Shown here: one piece after another, positions 46,511 to 59,259 of the stretch
How positions within the stretch are numbered: position 1 is the first letter of the stretch
How the letters are laid out: every line of letters begins with the position of its first letter
Assembly (NCBI GenBank): GCA_032622095.1
Contig: CP136069.1
Span: 161,313,043 to 161,377,042, forward strand
DNA: 64,000 nt
DNA from: Siphonodentalium dalli
Lineage: Eukaryota > Mollusca > Scaphopoda > Gadilida > Siphonodentaliidae
Direction of reading: 5' to 3'
Translations under genes and position numbers: made by a program
The notes under the pieces: generated by a model
What the model saw: the letters and a program-made list of their open reading frames with translations, nothing else
The model's database searches: none
Told to the model about the DNA's origin: nothing

Positions 46511-49038
46511 CTAGAAGGTGGACCGACTTCGTCCGGGCTGTTTCCCCTCTGCTTTTCTGCGAATTGCGCGATTTGACCTTGAATTGTCCATTCCCCTCTG
46601 CTTTTCTGCGAATTGCGCGATTTGACCTTGAATTGTCCATTTTGAAGGTCAAGGTCAGCTGGGGTCACGATTTGACCGGTCCAAAACACTGCCCGGACAA
46701 AAGTACCCGACAAAAGTACCCGTCGAAATCCATTTGGTTTTACCCGATTTGACCTTGAATTTGTCATTTTGAAGGTCAAGGTCAGGTCGGGGTCACGATT
46801 TGACCGGTCCAAAACACTTAGTGGATAAAAGTAACCCTATGTATCAAATTTCGTGGAAATTCCATCAAAATTCGAGATTTGAACTTGAATTGATCCGATT
46901 TAAAATTCAAGGTCACGTCGCACGGACAAACGAATAGGCTTATGAGACTCTCCATACGAAAGTATCCCTAGACACTAATTTTCATCGAAATCCCGTGATA
47001 TTCGGGCGTTTGACCTTGAAATGACACGATTTCAAGGTCAATGTCACGTCGCACGGGCAAATTAATAGGCCGTTGCCAGTTTCCGGCCGAATATACCCCA
47101 CATACCAAGTTTCATCGAAATCGGCTCGGCCGTTTTCGAGTTCATCGCGATCACAGACAGACAGACACACACACACAGATCTTCCAAAATATATAATAGA
47201 CTAGCTGATGTGCCTGACGTTGTCCGGGCTATTCAAAAACCAAATTTCAAGTCGATAGCTCTACCCAGCCCGACGTTGTCCGGGCTATTCAAAAACCAAA
47301 TTTCAAGTCGATAGCTCCACCCGTTTCCGAGATGTGGTCTGTGCATGCGCGATACGGGCTCGGCGACCCGATAAAATTCGTATCCGGGGCAAGATACATT
47401 CACATAGCAAATTTCAAGTCGATAGCTCCACCCGTTTCCGAGATCTCGTCTGCGCATGCGCGAAGCTGGCGTCGCACGGGCTCGGCGACCCGATAAAATT
47501 CGTATCCGGGGCAAGATACATTCACATACCAAATTTCAAGTCGATAGCTCCACCCCTTTCCGAGATCTCGTCTGCGCATGCGCGAAGCTGGTGTCGCACG
47601 GGCTCGGCGACCCGATATAATTCGTATCCGGGGCAAGTTACATTCACATACCAAATTTCAAGTCGTCAGCTCCACCCGTTTCCGAGATCTCGTCTGCACA
47701 TGCGCGAAGCGGGCGCCGCACGGGCTCGCCAATAAGACAACGACGACCGCCTGGTCAAACTACACACACCTACCAAGTTTCGGTCAGGTGGGGTAACGAT
47801 TTGACCCGTCCAAAACACTGCCCGGACAAAAGTACCCGTCGAAATCCATCGGGTTTTACCCGATTTGACATCGAATTGATCATTTGGAAGGTCAAGGCCA
47901 GGTCGGGGTCACGACTCGACCCGTCCAAAACACTCAGTGGACAAAAGTAACCCCACGTATCTAATTTCGTCGAAATCGCATCAAAATTCGCGATTTGACC
48001 TTGAATTGACCCGATTTCAAGGGCAAGGTCACGTCGCACGGACAAATGAATAGGCTTATGAGACTCCCCATACGAAAGTATCCCTATACACTAATTTTCA
48101 TCGATATCCTGTGATATTCTGGCGTTTGACCTTGAACTGACCCGATTTCAAGGTCAAAGTCACGTCGCACGGGCAAATTAATAGGCCTATGCCACTCCCC
48201 GGCCGAATGTATCCCCACATACCAAGTTTCATCGAAATCCCTTGATATTCGGGCGTTTGACCTTTAAATGACCTGATTTCAATGTCAAGGTCACGTCGCA
48301 CGGGCAAATTAATAGGCCTATGCCACTCCCGGCCGAAAATACCCCCACATACCAAGTTTCATCGAAATCGGCTCGGCCGTTTTCGAGTCCATCGCGATCA
48401 CACAGACACACAGACACACACACACACACACCCTGATCTTCCAAAAATATATAATAACTAGAAGGTGACACGACTTCGTCCGGGCTTTGACCTTGAATTG
48501 TCCATTTTGAAGGTCAAGTGGGGTCACGATCGAAAACACTCCCCCGATAAAAATATCCCTAGGTATAAAATTTCGTCGAAATCCGTTAATATTTTAATTT
48601 AATTTGAGTTAATTCTGCCTTTTTAATTCTGCCTTTAAATGATGGTACCCGTCCCGTGATCGTACCCATCCCTAAAAGAGGTACGTTTGTGTGTACGCGT
48701 TGTACGTCACACAACACGCTCATGTCTGGATACAGTCTTACACACACACGCCCAGACCCAGCCGTAAGAATCACATTACACACATACGCTCTTTATCGAC
48801 GACACTGCGGACACGAACGCTCTTTAACTATCAACGCGATTAATCCCACCGTGCCAATGACGGTAATTGTTGTGACTGGGAGTGGAGAATGGGTGCTCTG
48901 ACGTTCTCAGAAGCGGTGCGCTGACACTTCATCTGGTATTTTACCCTTGGGTAGGAAGTTTTGTCTCGATCGGTCAACCCGTTTTCGATTCTATAAAGGA
49001 CATACAGACAGACAAACAGAGGTCTTCAAAATATATAT
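46511..49038 (+). repeat. Three head-to-tail copies of dispersed family R
   Basis: Module starts are ctagaaggtg(ga)c.cgacttcgtccgggc at 46511 and about 48457, and ctagctgatgtgcctgacg at about 47202. Copies 1 and 2 end in a tail with gccgttttcgagt(t/c)catcgcga, (CA)n and atcttccaaaatatataata. The inner parts are tandem ~120-125-bp units: one type with tttgaccttgaa / ttcaaggtcacgtcgcacgg, another (47290-47730) with gtcgatagctccacccgttt. The third copy's tail (gacatacagacagacaaaca, ggtcttcaaaatatat) runs into the palindrome centre. Frames up to 133 residues (47334-47735) are repeat-spelled. Confidence 0.75.
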
Positions 49039-49053
49039 GAGATATATATATAT
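49039..49053. other. Palindrome centre (15-bp spacer)
   Basis: The arms end at 49038 and 49054. The spacer is gagatatatatatat, a TA microsatellite. The virtual absence of a spacer is typical of hairpin or template-switch junctions. Confidence 0.9.
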
Positions 49054-49531
49054 ATATATATTTTGAAGACCTCTGTTTGTCTGTCTGTATGTCCTTTATA
49101 GAATCGAAAACGGGTTGACCGATCGAGACAAAACTTCCTACCCAAGGGTAAAATACCAGATGAAGTGTCAGCGCACCGCTTCTGAGAACGTCAGAGCACC
49201 CATTCTCCACTCCCAGTCACAACAATTACCGTCATTGGCACGGTGGGATTAATCGCGTTGATAGTTAAAGAGCGTTCGTGTCCGCAGTGTCGTCGATAAA
49301 GAGCGTATGTGTGTAATGTGATTCTTACGGCTGGGTCTGGGCGTGTGTGTGTAAGACTGTATCCAGACATGAGCGTGTTGTGTGACGTACAACGCGTACA
49401 CACAAACGTACCTCTTTTAGGGATGGGTACGATCACGGGACGGGTACCATCATTTAAAGGCAGAATTAAAAAGGCAGAATTAACTCAAATTAAATTAAAA
49501 TATTAACGGATTTCGACGAAATTTTATACCT

Positions 49532-51582
49532 AGGGATATTTTTATCGGGGGAGTGTTTTCGATCGTGACCCCACTTGACCTTCAAAATGGACAATTCAAG
49601 GTCAAAGCCCGGACGAAGTCGTGTCACCTTCTAGTTATTATATATTTTTGGAAGATCAGGGTGTGTGTGTGTGTGTGTCTGTGTGTCTGTGTGATCGCGA
49701 TGGACTCGAAAACGGCCGAGCCGATTTCGATGAAACTTGGTATGTGGGGGTATTTTCGGCCGGGAGTGGCATAGGCCTATTAATTTGCCCGTGCGACGTG
49801 ACCTTGACATTGAAATCAGGTCATTTAAAGGTCAAACGCCCGAATATCAAGGGATTTCGATGAAACTTGGTATGTGGGGATACATTCGGCCGGGGAGTGG
49901 CATAGGCCTATTAATTTGCCCGTGCGACGTGACTTTGACCTTGAAATCGGGTCAGTTCAAGGTCAAACGCCAGAATATCACAGGATATCGATGAAAATTA
50001 GTGTATAGGGATACTTTCGTATGGGGAGTCTCATAAGCCTATTCATTTGTCCGTGCGACGTGACCTTGCCCTTGAAATCGGGTCAATTCAAGGTCAAATC
50101 GCGAATTTTGATGCGATTTCGACGAAATTAGATACGTGGGGTTACTTTTGTCCACTGAGTGTTTTGGACGGGTCGAGTCGTGACCCCGACCTGGCCTTGA
50201 CCTTCCAAATGATCAATTCGATGTCAAATCGGGTAAAACCCGATGGATTTCGACGGGTACTTTTGTCCGGGCAGTGTTTTGGACGGGTCAAATCGTTACC
50301 CCACCTGACCGAAACTTGGTAGGTGTGTGTAGTTTGACCAGGCGGTCGTCGTTGTCTTATTGGCGAGCCCGTGCGGCGCCCGCTTCGCGCATGTGCAGAC
50401 GAGATCTCGGAAACGGGTGGAGCTGACGACTTGAAATTTGGTATGTGAATGTAACTTGCCCCGGATACGAATTATATCGGGTCGCCGAGCCCGTGCGACA
50501 CCAGCTTCGCGCATGCGCAGACGAGATCTCGGAAAGGGGTGGAGCTATCGACTTGAAATTTGGTATGTGAATGTATCTTGCCCCGGATACGAATTTTATC
50601 GGGTCGCCGAGCCCGTGCGACGCCAGCTTCGCGCATGCGCAGACGAGATCTCGGAAACGGGTGGAGCTATCGACTTGAAATTTGCTATGTGAATGTATCT
50701 TGCCCCGGATACGAATTTTATCGGGTCGCCGAGCCCGTATCGCGCATGCACAGACCACATCTCGGAAACGGGTGGAGCTATCGACTTGAAATTTGGTTTT
50801 TGAATAGCCCGGACAACGTCGGGCTGGGTAGAGCTATCGACTTGAAATTTGGTTTTTGAATAGCCCGGACAACGTCAGGCACATCAGCTAGTCTATTATA
50901 TATTTTGGAAGATCTGTGTGTGTGTGTCTGTCTGTCTGTGATCGCGATGAACTCGAAAACGGCCGAGCCGATTTCGATGAAACTTGGTATGTGGGGTATA
51001 TTCGGCCGGAAACTGGCAACGGCCTATTAATTTGCCCGTGCGACGTGACATTGACCTTGAAATCGTGTCATTTCAAGGTCAAACGCCCGAATATCACGGG
51101 ATTTCGATGAAAATTAGTGTCTAGGGATACTTTCGTATGGAGAGTCTCATAAGCCTATTCGTTTGTCCGTGCGACGTGACCTTGAATTTTAAATCGGATC
51201 AATTCAAGTTCAAATCTCGAATTTTGATGGAATTTCCACGAAATTTGATACATAGGGTTACTTTTATCCACTAAGTGTTTTGGACCGGTCAAATCGTGAC
51301 CCCGACCTGACCTTGACCTTCAAAATGACAAATTCAAGGTCAAATCGGGTAAAACCAAATGGATTTCGACGGGTACTTTTGTCGGGTACTTTTGTCCGGG
51401 CAGTGTTTTGGACCGGTCAAATCGTGACCCCAGCTGACCTTGACCTTCAAAATGGACAATTCAAGGTCAAATCGCGCAATTCGCAGAAAAGCAGAGGGGA
51501 ATGGACAATTCAAGGTCAAATCGCGCAATTCGCAGAAAAGCAGAGGGGAAACAGCCCGGACGAAGTCGGTCCACCTTCTAGT
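49532..51582 (-). repeat. Mirror copy of the family R block
   Basis: Same modules as 46511-48560, inverted. Each head-to-tail unit is readable in the complementary order, for example gtgatcgcgatggactcgaa, then cgaaaacggccgagccgatt. Confidence 0.75.
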
Positions 51583-54500
51583 ATATATATATATGCATAA
51601 GATATTATCCGCAAAACACACTTGTGCGAGCCGGGCATTTGTTTATATACAACACATAAATAGTGTGGGATAAGCAAAACGCTCAACACCGTGGTGACCA
51701 GGAGTAGTGCGCGCAATAGCGGTACGTTGTAAACAACATAGCACAGTTTTAACAAAATGTTACGCTGTGGGATCTCCCCGGTGTTGAGTGTTTTGCTTAT
51801 CGCACACTCTTTACGGACCATGCTGTAACAACACATGGCTTTTGTTTTATAACGCTGCGAACGATATTGACAATAACATGCTATTTATGCGATAGTTATG
51901 ATTAGTATAAGAACAATATGTGTCTATATTTCAATATTGGCTGCGGACACACGTATCACAGTAGCGATGACATATTGGAGTTTGGTGACAATTGGTTGTC
52001 ATAATTAATATGCCATAACTAGCCATGTCGCCTGCTGCACATTCGTACAATGGGTCCTCCAATGTTCGTTATAATCAGCCTTTTTTCTTGTTTTGGTCCT
52101 TGTATAGTTCGCTTTGTTTATTTCAGATACTTTATCGCAGATGCATTTCCTCCAACATTTCCGACACAGCTTCATTGGCCCACATGATAATATTAGCAGA
52201 ACCAAACGTCCCAAAATAAAAAAACGCAATTCGGGAACTGTTTTTATAATACGCATGAAATTAATACAAGTGGATAAACATGAATTTTGATCATATCAAC
52301 AAAACGTACTACGTGTATGATATGTGAGCGAATAAGGGATTGACACGGTCAAACACAATTCTGGACGATTGATCATGCAATTATATATATCGTAGAGAAT
52401 GCAATGTAGCAAAACGAAATGAGTAGAGATCAACCTGGGTGAAAAGCAATGTGTTAATTGGTCCAGCCGACTCAGTGTGCGGACACACAGTGGGCAACAT
52501 GGCTAGCTATGACACCGAAATATGACGACCAATTGTTCCCGAACTGCACCATAATAAATTGTCACACCTACTATGCCATCGCTACTGTGGTACGTGTGTC
52601 TGCAGCCATGCTTTCTGTTTATGGTGGCTTAAACGGATGTGACTGTTCTAACATGAATAACCATCGCGTGGGCCATCGATATTTTTAAGCACTGACGCGA
52701 CATCCTCCCCTCCTCATTAGTTTTGAAGCGTGGTATTTTTGTGCCCGCGACGTAGGAATTTGTTATCTCTGGCGCGAAATATTTGTTATTAAAATACATT
52801 GTATTATGTATGTATGCTGAACATATCCTGCTGCACTTCCGAGCAAACCGAACTGGTAACAATTTAAAGTTGTTTAATTAAGAAATAAATACATATAATT
52901 AGTTAATTTTAGACCAAACAGAAGAAAGTGGGCTCGAATAGACCCAGCTATCACAGCTTGTACTTGGGCCCATGTTATTGGATGCTATGTACATTAACGT
53001 CAATTATCAATTGAGCGTAAGTTTTCTTGAGCTCAAATTGTTACTTGGTACCAAGTTGTCAATCGGATATCAATATTCGTTGCCCCTTTCTACTTGGGCC
53101 TGTGTTATTTAACCCCAATGTATCCTATATGAATACATCACCAATTGGCGCAGACTAAATATCAAAGGCGTCTTTCTATTTTTTGTTTCTTTTCGCGTGT
53201 GTACAAGACAGTAATGAATCCGGGGTTCCTCGGTGTTATTTTCGTACAAACACTGAGTGACAGCGAAAATTTTATCTTCATTGTATTATATCCCTTTTCC
53301 TCTGTAGTTAAAATATAAAGACAAAGGTTGATGACAACGGGCCCATTTGTGGTTATAACTTGTATTTATGAATTTGTAGTTGTTTAGGAGGTAACATTTA
53401 AGAAGTTATATTTGTCTTAAATTGTTGCCGCCAATTAGCCTTAATTTCCCCTCAGAAAGTATGTTAAGAGGTAATATTGGCTTTTAATTGGCCTTAGTTT
53501 TGACTTGGTTGAGACGTAGGTGGTAGGAATAAGTGATAGCTATTAATTGTGTCAATTTTCCACATTTCATATTAGTTGTGTTCCGTTGAGTGACTAGATA
53601 GATTAACGTTCTCTCCCAATTGGCCGATGTCTTGTCAAAACATCCGCAGAATGTCTTATAGATGTATTTGTACTGTAGCATTAATATTAATTACCATTAC
53701 ATCATTTAGGTATTTTGTCATGGGTTATCGTGAGATCGATAAGTCTCAAATTATATAATTGAAAGTGTTATTGATTTCTTGGTTTATAACGTCTTGATAT
53801 TCCTTAAGGATATAGGTTGGAGTTTTCGGTTATATTTCGGTGAGGTGTCTATTATTTTACATGTCTGATGTTTCAAGAATAGTTATGTTGTATTTGTTTG
53901 CATTCAACTGTGTTTGTTACTCAATGGTTACTCAAGTCAAATGGTATCATTTTGCAACAAAGATGTATTGGTAGCAAATGACCAGGAAATTAAAGGCATT
54001 AAAGAATTATACTCCAATTATGTGAGAATAAATGTTTATTCCCCGATGGTTGTGTTTAAAACTTTGAGTTTCTAATTGCTCTGAAAAACAATTATACATG
54101 ATTCAGATAGGCAACACAGGGTCACTCATTAATGAGCTGGTCCAAAATGGTGCCGCAAACACAAAAAAAACTCTCCATTATGGCTACATTATCTTGAGGA
54201 TATTGACTCAAATGTAAGGTTTGCTCAGACGTAACGACTCCATTGTGTAACGAGCATGTATTGGTGACAGACGACACTATCCGGTCCAAAAACAAAATGT
54301 TTAGCAAATTTGTTGATATATTTTGTGGGAAATAAATGTTTTTTTATCAGATAGTTGAAAATTAGCATTTGATTGCTACTCAGGTAAATTAAACAATGTC
54401 AAGTTGTTATGCCCAAAGCTTGTTTATGGTAAAATTTTGTTGTTAAACAAAAGTTGTTTAAAGAGAGCAAGGTTGGTTTATAGTTTTGCTTGGAACATTA

Positions 54501-55331
54501 TATGGCAAATTTACGAAGCTGCTGTTGTGCTCAAACAGTTCGATTTTACGGTCAAGTATTTAAAAATTAGAGAAAAATAGCATTTTCACTATCTAAGTAA
54601 CTTGTTAATAACAAAAATAATCACTGTATTCCTCTATTATTAAGAAGACAAAAATATTCTGACACAATGTGTGTTCCGTTGTATAGAGTTAGCCAAATGT
54701 TCCTGTGATGAATTGAGGTCATGTAACTCAATAAATTAATATATGCCCTGCTTTTCTCGTAGACTTTTACGCATGTTAGATTAATCGGTTTGGGAAAATT
54801 TACTCTCATATATACGATGAGAAATCGGTATTCTTACAAGTGTGTGTGGCTTCGCTGGTGTCCGTGTCTGTCTCTTATAATGAATTCGCTTTGGTGTGAA
54901 GACATTTCTGATTTTTTTTCTCGCAGTGATCGGCGATCAGTTGAGTCATCACAAATATTGTCCGCGTTGGAAGTTTATTTATTCCAGTTAACAGGTTGTG
55001 ATGTGTAAATTCATTATATACAGTACTACGATTCCGAGGAATCGGCTTCCACACTTGAAGCTATTTTCATTCACGTTTCGCCATTCCCGGGCGGTGATTC
55101 GTGATTATTTATTATATTCCACGCATAATCATGACATTTTTGTGTGAAGACGTGTAAGATCGATGTTGTTGATACACCAGTAAACCAGAATTGGATTATT
55201 TGTATATAACTCTGTCAACTATTACAATGAAAACACATTAATCCGCAGATGACTATTCAAAGAATCTCAGTGAAGACAGAGGGATTTTACATTTATTCTA
55301 TGAAAGGAAAAAAAGAGCAAAGATTACATCG

Positions 55332-55806
55332 GCATATCAACTGAACTCATGAAAGAGACTATCTTCATACTAGCCCCAGCACTTAAGTATATATTTAATA
55401 TTTCGTTTGAACAGGGAATAGTTCCAATTAACATGAAAATCTCTAAAGTAGTCCCCATTCCCAAAATAAACAACGCCAAGGAAATAACACACTATCGTCC
55501 AATCAGTACCCTTCCATCGGCTCACAAACATATAAACAGTTTTTGTAAAAAATGCCCTGAACATTTTGTCTTAGATTATGTGTTATATATATACGATTAG
55601 TCTGTACGTGTACATGGATATGAATATGAATAATACTCACGCTATCTGATAAATTATTTGTATAGTGATATTTGTTTTGTGGGAAACAGGAAGACAGCCC
55701 GGTAGGGCTATGTCCCCCCAGCAATATACTGAATTATTATCTAGTTATATGATAATTTATTGTACTATTCATATGTGTATTGTAAATAAAATTATCCTAT
55801 CCTAAC
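55332..55806 (+). pseudogene. LINE 3' fragment, right-arm copy
   Basis: Same fragment as 42286-42760 with a few substitutions (for example ALKYIF for AHKYIF and ISTLPSA for ISILPLA). It ends in aaataaaattatcctatcc. Confidence 0.7.
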
Positions 55807-55979
55807 CTTGCGACAAATTTGCGTGAAATTATTTTCCAAATTCATTAGTATACCAGGCCTGAGATGAACTATTGTAGCTCTGACAGGGAATATTATAAGT
55901 CAGATAATTTAAAACACATCACAAATTAGAAAGATTGAGAAAATTGGAAGGTCATAATACCAGCATTTAAAGAACACAC

Positions 55980-55998
55980 TGGCAACATGCCTTCGCAT
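55980..55998. other. Unoccupied insertion site of the 3-kb transposon
   Basis: The complement reads aaggcatgttgccagtgtg without the element. The occupied left arm has aaggcatgcca, the element, then atgccagtgtg. The three extra bases here (atgttgcca against atgcca) mean the duplication length is not certain. Confidence 0.8.
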
Positions 55999-56554
55999 TA
56001 GTATATCGTAATGAACCAATGTAAATATAGGTGTTCTCTGCATATGACTTCACGTAATACGGCCATGTGTATCGTGCAAAATTAAACCAAAACACTTAGC
56101 GCTGTTCAGTTATCGGTCTCGGGAAGTCGATTTGGCGATAGCCGCGTCTGGCAATGATTGTATTGTCATTGAGGGATAAAATATCATTCACAATGTGGGT
56201 AACTTGTCGCCGGTGCCAGCGGTCTTATCGAGGGAGAGAAACGTTGAGTGGTGTTTGTGGGAAATAGTCAACAGTAGGATTGTTATTCACTTCCTCACGA
56301 TGGTATATATATCATTCTACAGATGTCATGTGCAAATCCTGGGTGTAAAACTGAGTATGCTGTCATATTGACAGATGCTCCAGGAGTAATATTCAGCCAT
56401 CCCAATATAGATCGGTAGTGTGCAATACACCATGATAATATATTCCTGCAGTCTGTTATGATATGATTATGCGGTGACACACAGATAATTGCAAATACAT
56501 GCATGGCTCATGGCCATTTAGATCTCCCAGTCATATTCCCACAGCACATACTGT

Positions 56555-56775
56555 TTAGTCAAATTGGCAGATGACTCCATTCAAGTCGGTACACTGCCTG
56601 TCGCTGATATCCCAAGAGTAAGTTTGATAAACCCTCACACAGTTTTGTGAGATGTCTCCATTTGGCTCGCCCGGATACCAAGGCAGATAGGTCGGGCATG
56701 ATCCGTCGCTGAAGATCCAATTTCCTTCTTGAACCTCATCAGACAAATCAACCCAGTACGATGCGACTGGGGCAC
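56555..56775 (-). CDS. Lectin last exon, right-arm copy
   Basis: Mirror of 38267-38487 with an identical predicted protein, including the EPN motif and the terminal stop. Same acceptor. It belongs to an inverted second copy (or second haplotype) of the lectin gene, whose first exon would be beyond the window. Confidence 0.7.
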
Positions 56776-58159
56776 CTGGAAAATACCCAACAGTGATGAG
56801 TGGTGCAAACTGTCGGCCACACAGAAACATCTATGGAATACTATCCTAATGGCAAAGAAAGCGACAGAAGGAATCACTGAACTAAATGGTTTCCCATAGG
56901 CGACAGTGTTAACGTTTCGGCCAAATTCACTGAATTGAAGCCTGCAGGCCATACCAGTGATGTTTACCCAGCTAGATTGACACCAGTTGATCACGAAAAT
57001 GCAAGACAAATCATAGGTCATGTGTTTACTTTTTAAAATAAATACCCAAGTCTACGACAGGGCTATCTCACAGCCAAATTTGATCTGGAAACACCCAGAG
57101 CTACAGCAGCTAGTTAAATAAATTTCTCGCTCACAAAAATTCATTCCCCCATTCATTCACCAGTTTAAATTATTTAGATATTATGTACAAATCAAATAAA
57201 CGCGATGTCATCCTTTAATAACGTGTCGCATGTATCAGGTGAATGTCATTCTTCATTTACCTTCACCTTTAGTATTCCACGGTGTACTCTCTCCCCGACT
57301 CTAGAACACATTTAGCTTCCTGATTCCAGAACACACGCCATTAGTGGCGCACCGAAAGGGACAGAACCGCCAAAACATCCGCAATTCGCGCATTATATAA
57401 TGTTAGTTATTTGATCAAAATGAACCAGCGTACGATTCATAGAATGTTGACCCCACCTGTGTTCCTGACTTGTGCGGGGCCTCTAATTCTCCAACGACGA
57501 TTACAGTACGACTTCCAAATTTCGAAGTATTTGATGACAAATTGACCTAAATCCGTCCAGACTGCATACATTGCGATATATTTAACTGCTGCTTGCGATG
57601 ATGTAATCTCAATATAAGTTCAAATCTGAGTTAACCCTTTCTTTACTAAATATTCATTGACGAGTAGTCATCACTTCGGAAATATTCAGATAATAAGTTC
57701 AACAAAATCAGATTCCTTCTGCACTTTATTTATCCGTCGTCTGCTTATATTTCCTGAACATCCCCCAGATGAATAATAAACCAGTCCAATGTATACTTTT
57801 ATATCAGAATATCAGAATATGAGAATCCATTCAGTAAAGGAAGAGTTAACACGGTTGTACAGCTACGCGTTAGATACACTGAAATAATCCGACATCCTTC
57901 GTATTACCATCGCTATATGGGACTTTTGCCGAGGCATGGCGTCATTGTATTCGTTTCCCATTAAAATCCGGGAAATTATCTCTGATTGACATCGGCAGCG
58001 ATTAGTTTGCGATTAGTTTGTGGTTGGCTGACACGGACGTAATATGTTTTGGAGAAAACAATGTGTGATTCTACATTCAGACTAAATAACGTATAACTGC
58101 ATGTTGAACATAATCATTCACGCAATGGTGTTGTGTCGATATCTTACTAATGCACTCAC

Positions 58160-58290
58160 CAGTCAATTGTTGTTTGACTGTATCATGCTGGATTGGCAAT
58201 GTAATCTGAGAAGGTGGCCACCCAGTGATATACAATGAGCTTGTGCGTCATTCCACGTCATTGGCAGGTTCTGTACCTCTACTCTGATGC
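58160..58290 (-). pseudogene. Lectin exon 3, right-arm copy with 1-bp deletion
   Basis: 131 bp instead of 132: the left arm reads ccaatccatgcatgatac and the right (complement) ccaatccagcatgatac. The missing base near 58189 shifts the frame inside the lectin domain before exon 4. Both splice sites are kept. This is either a real inactivating change in this copy or haplotype, or a consensus error. Confidence 0.7.
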
Positions 58291-58624
58291 CTGAAATAAT
58301 GGTTTCAATTTATGTGCACACATATTCAGTATATATAGCTAGATAGAGCACGAAATCATATGAAAATTTATCTTACACTATACTCGATTGTCCTCATATA
58401 CGTACTCCGATTCCGTATCCTGCATGACAATAGGGAATGCACGTGGGATATATGGAGAAACTAGCTTCGTTTCTAAAACATTGGTTTAGATGGGAAATTG
58501 GCATCAATTATTTATATTCTCTTTACCGCATTGGCCATATGTATAATTCATTCATAGATCAACTGGTTAAACACCAGAAAAAGATCGGGTTCGTTCTATG
58601 AAAAAAGCAATGATTTCATCGAAC

Positions 58625-58738
58625 ATTTTGTCTGTTGGGTAGAGACCGCTGTCCTGAAAACCCAATCAGACGCCGGCATGTACTCGCTCAATGAAAACAC
58701 ATGATGGTATACAGACGGTTCACTCGAGCAGGGAGCAA
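58625..58738 (-). CDS. Lectin candidate exon 2, right-arm copy
   Basis: Mirror of 35874-35987 with the same acceptor and the same unresolved donor. Predicted residues are unchanged over the compared stretch. Confidence 0.35.
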
Positions 58739-59091
58739 CTGGAAATATGACACAACATTTAGATATATAGTGATGAACTTGGATATGGATATGGACTTGT
58801 AATCCAGAACTCATCGCAGTCATATTTTCCACCGATCAACAGTCATTCTCAACTAAAGAATCAAGAAAACTTAAGTTTCGTCTCATGATCTGCAGATATC
58901 ATATAATGGATAAACTGCACTTTTTAAATATCTTATTTTTCAGAAGTTCTTGGTACCTGAAAATAGCGACATTTAAATATATTGTTATGCCATAAAAGTG
59001 TAGCAAATGGGGTTATAATTTCTAGTAGTTGATGATTGTCATTGTCACATCAATCTCTTGTAACACATTTAGTATCATGATAAACTTAAAA

Positions 59092-59259
59092 ACAAACATA
59101 ACGCCATGTGCACCCGTGGAAGAACTATTGAAGATGTGGAACACTTTTGTGTGCATTGTCCCTGATATAAACATCATCGCACGGAATTGCTACCAGCATG
59201 CACGGTTAGACCGGAATGTGGTGGAGGTAGGTGCCACCGGAGAACAATTGGAACATTAG
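59092..59259 (+). pseudogene. Possible LINE zinc-knuckle remnant, right-arm copy
   Basis: Mirror of 35353-35520, with the same C..G..E..EHF..HCP pattern in one frame followed by a stop. Confidence 0.3.

Larger units (their letters stand above)
30576..49038. repeat. Left arm of a giant palindrome
   Basis: Every segment from 30576 to 49038 reappears reverse-complemented in 49054-64000. Paired coordinates sum to 98092 near the centre, 95042 beyond the 3-kb insertion at 39060-42105, about 94612 beyond the 436-bp indel at 37228-37663, and 94576 at the window end. From 44744 to 49038 all sampled stretches are identical to the partner. Outside this the arms carry frequent SNPs and small indels. The arm carries three lectin exons, two LINE fragments and the family R block. 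Confidence 0.95.

Noticed and set aside
46256-46576. 106-residue frame identical in both arms
   Set aside because: Lies inside the identical core, so identity says nothing about selection; it runs into the family R repeat.
47334-47735. 133-residue open frame (and partners at 47233-47532, 47400-47654 and the mirror copies)
   Set aside because: Spelled by the ~122-bp tandem units of family R; repeats appear in all frames with no domain, and the mirror copy exists only because of the palindrome.
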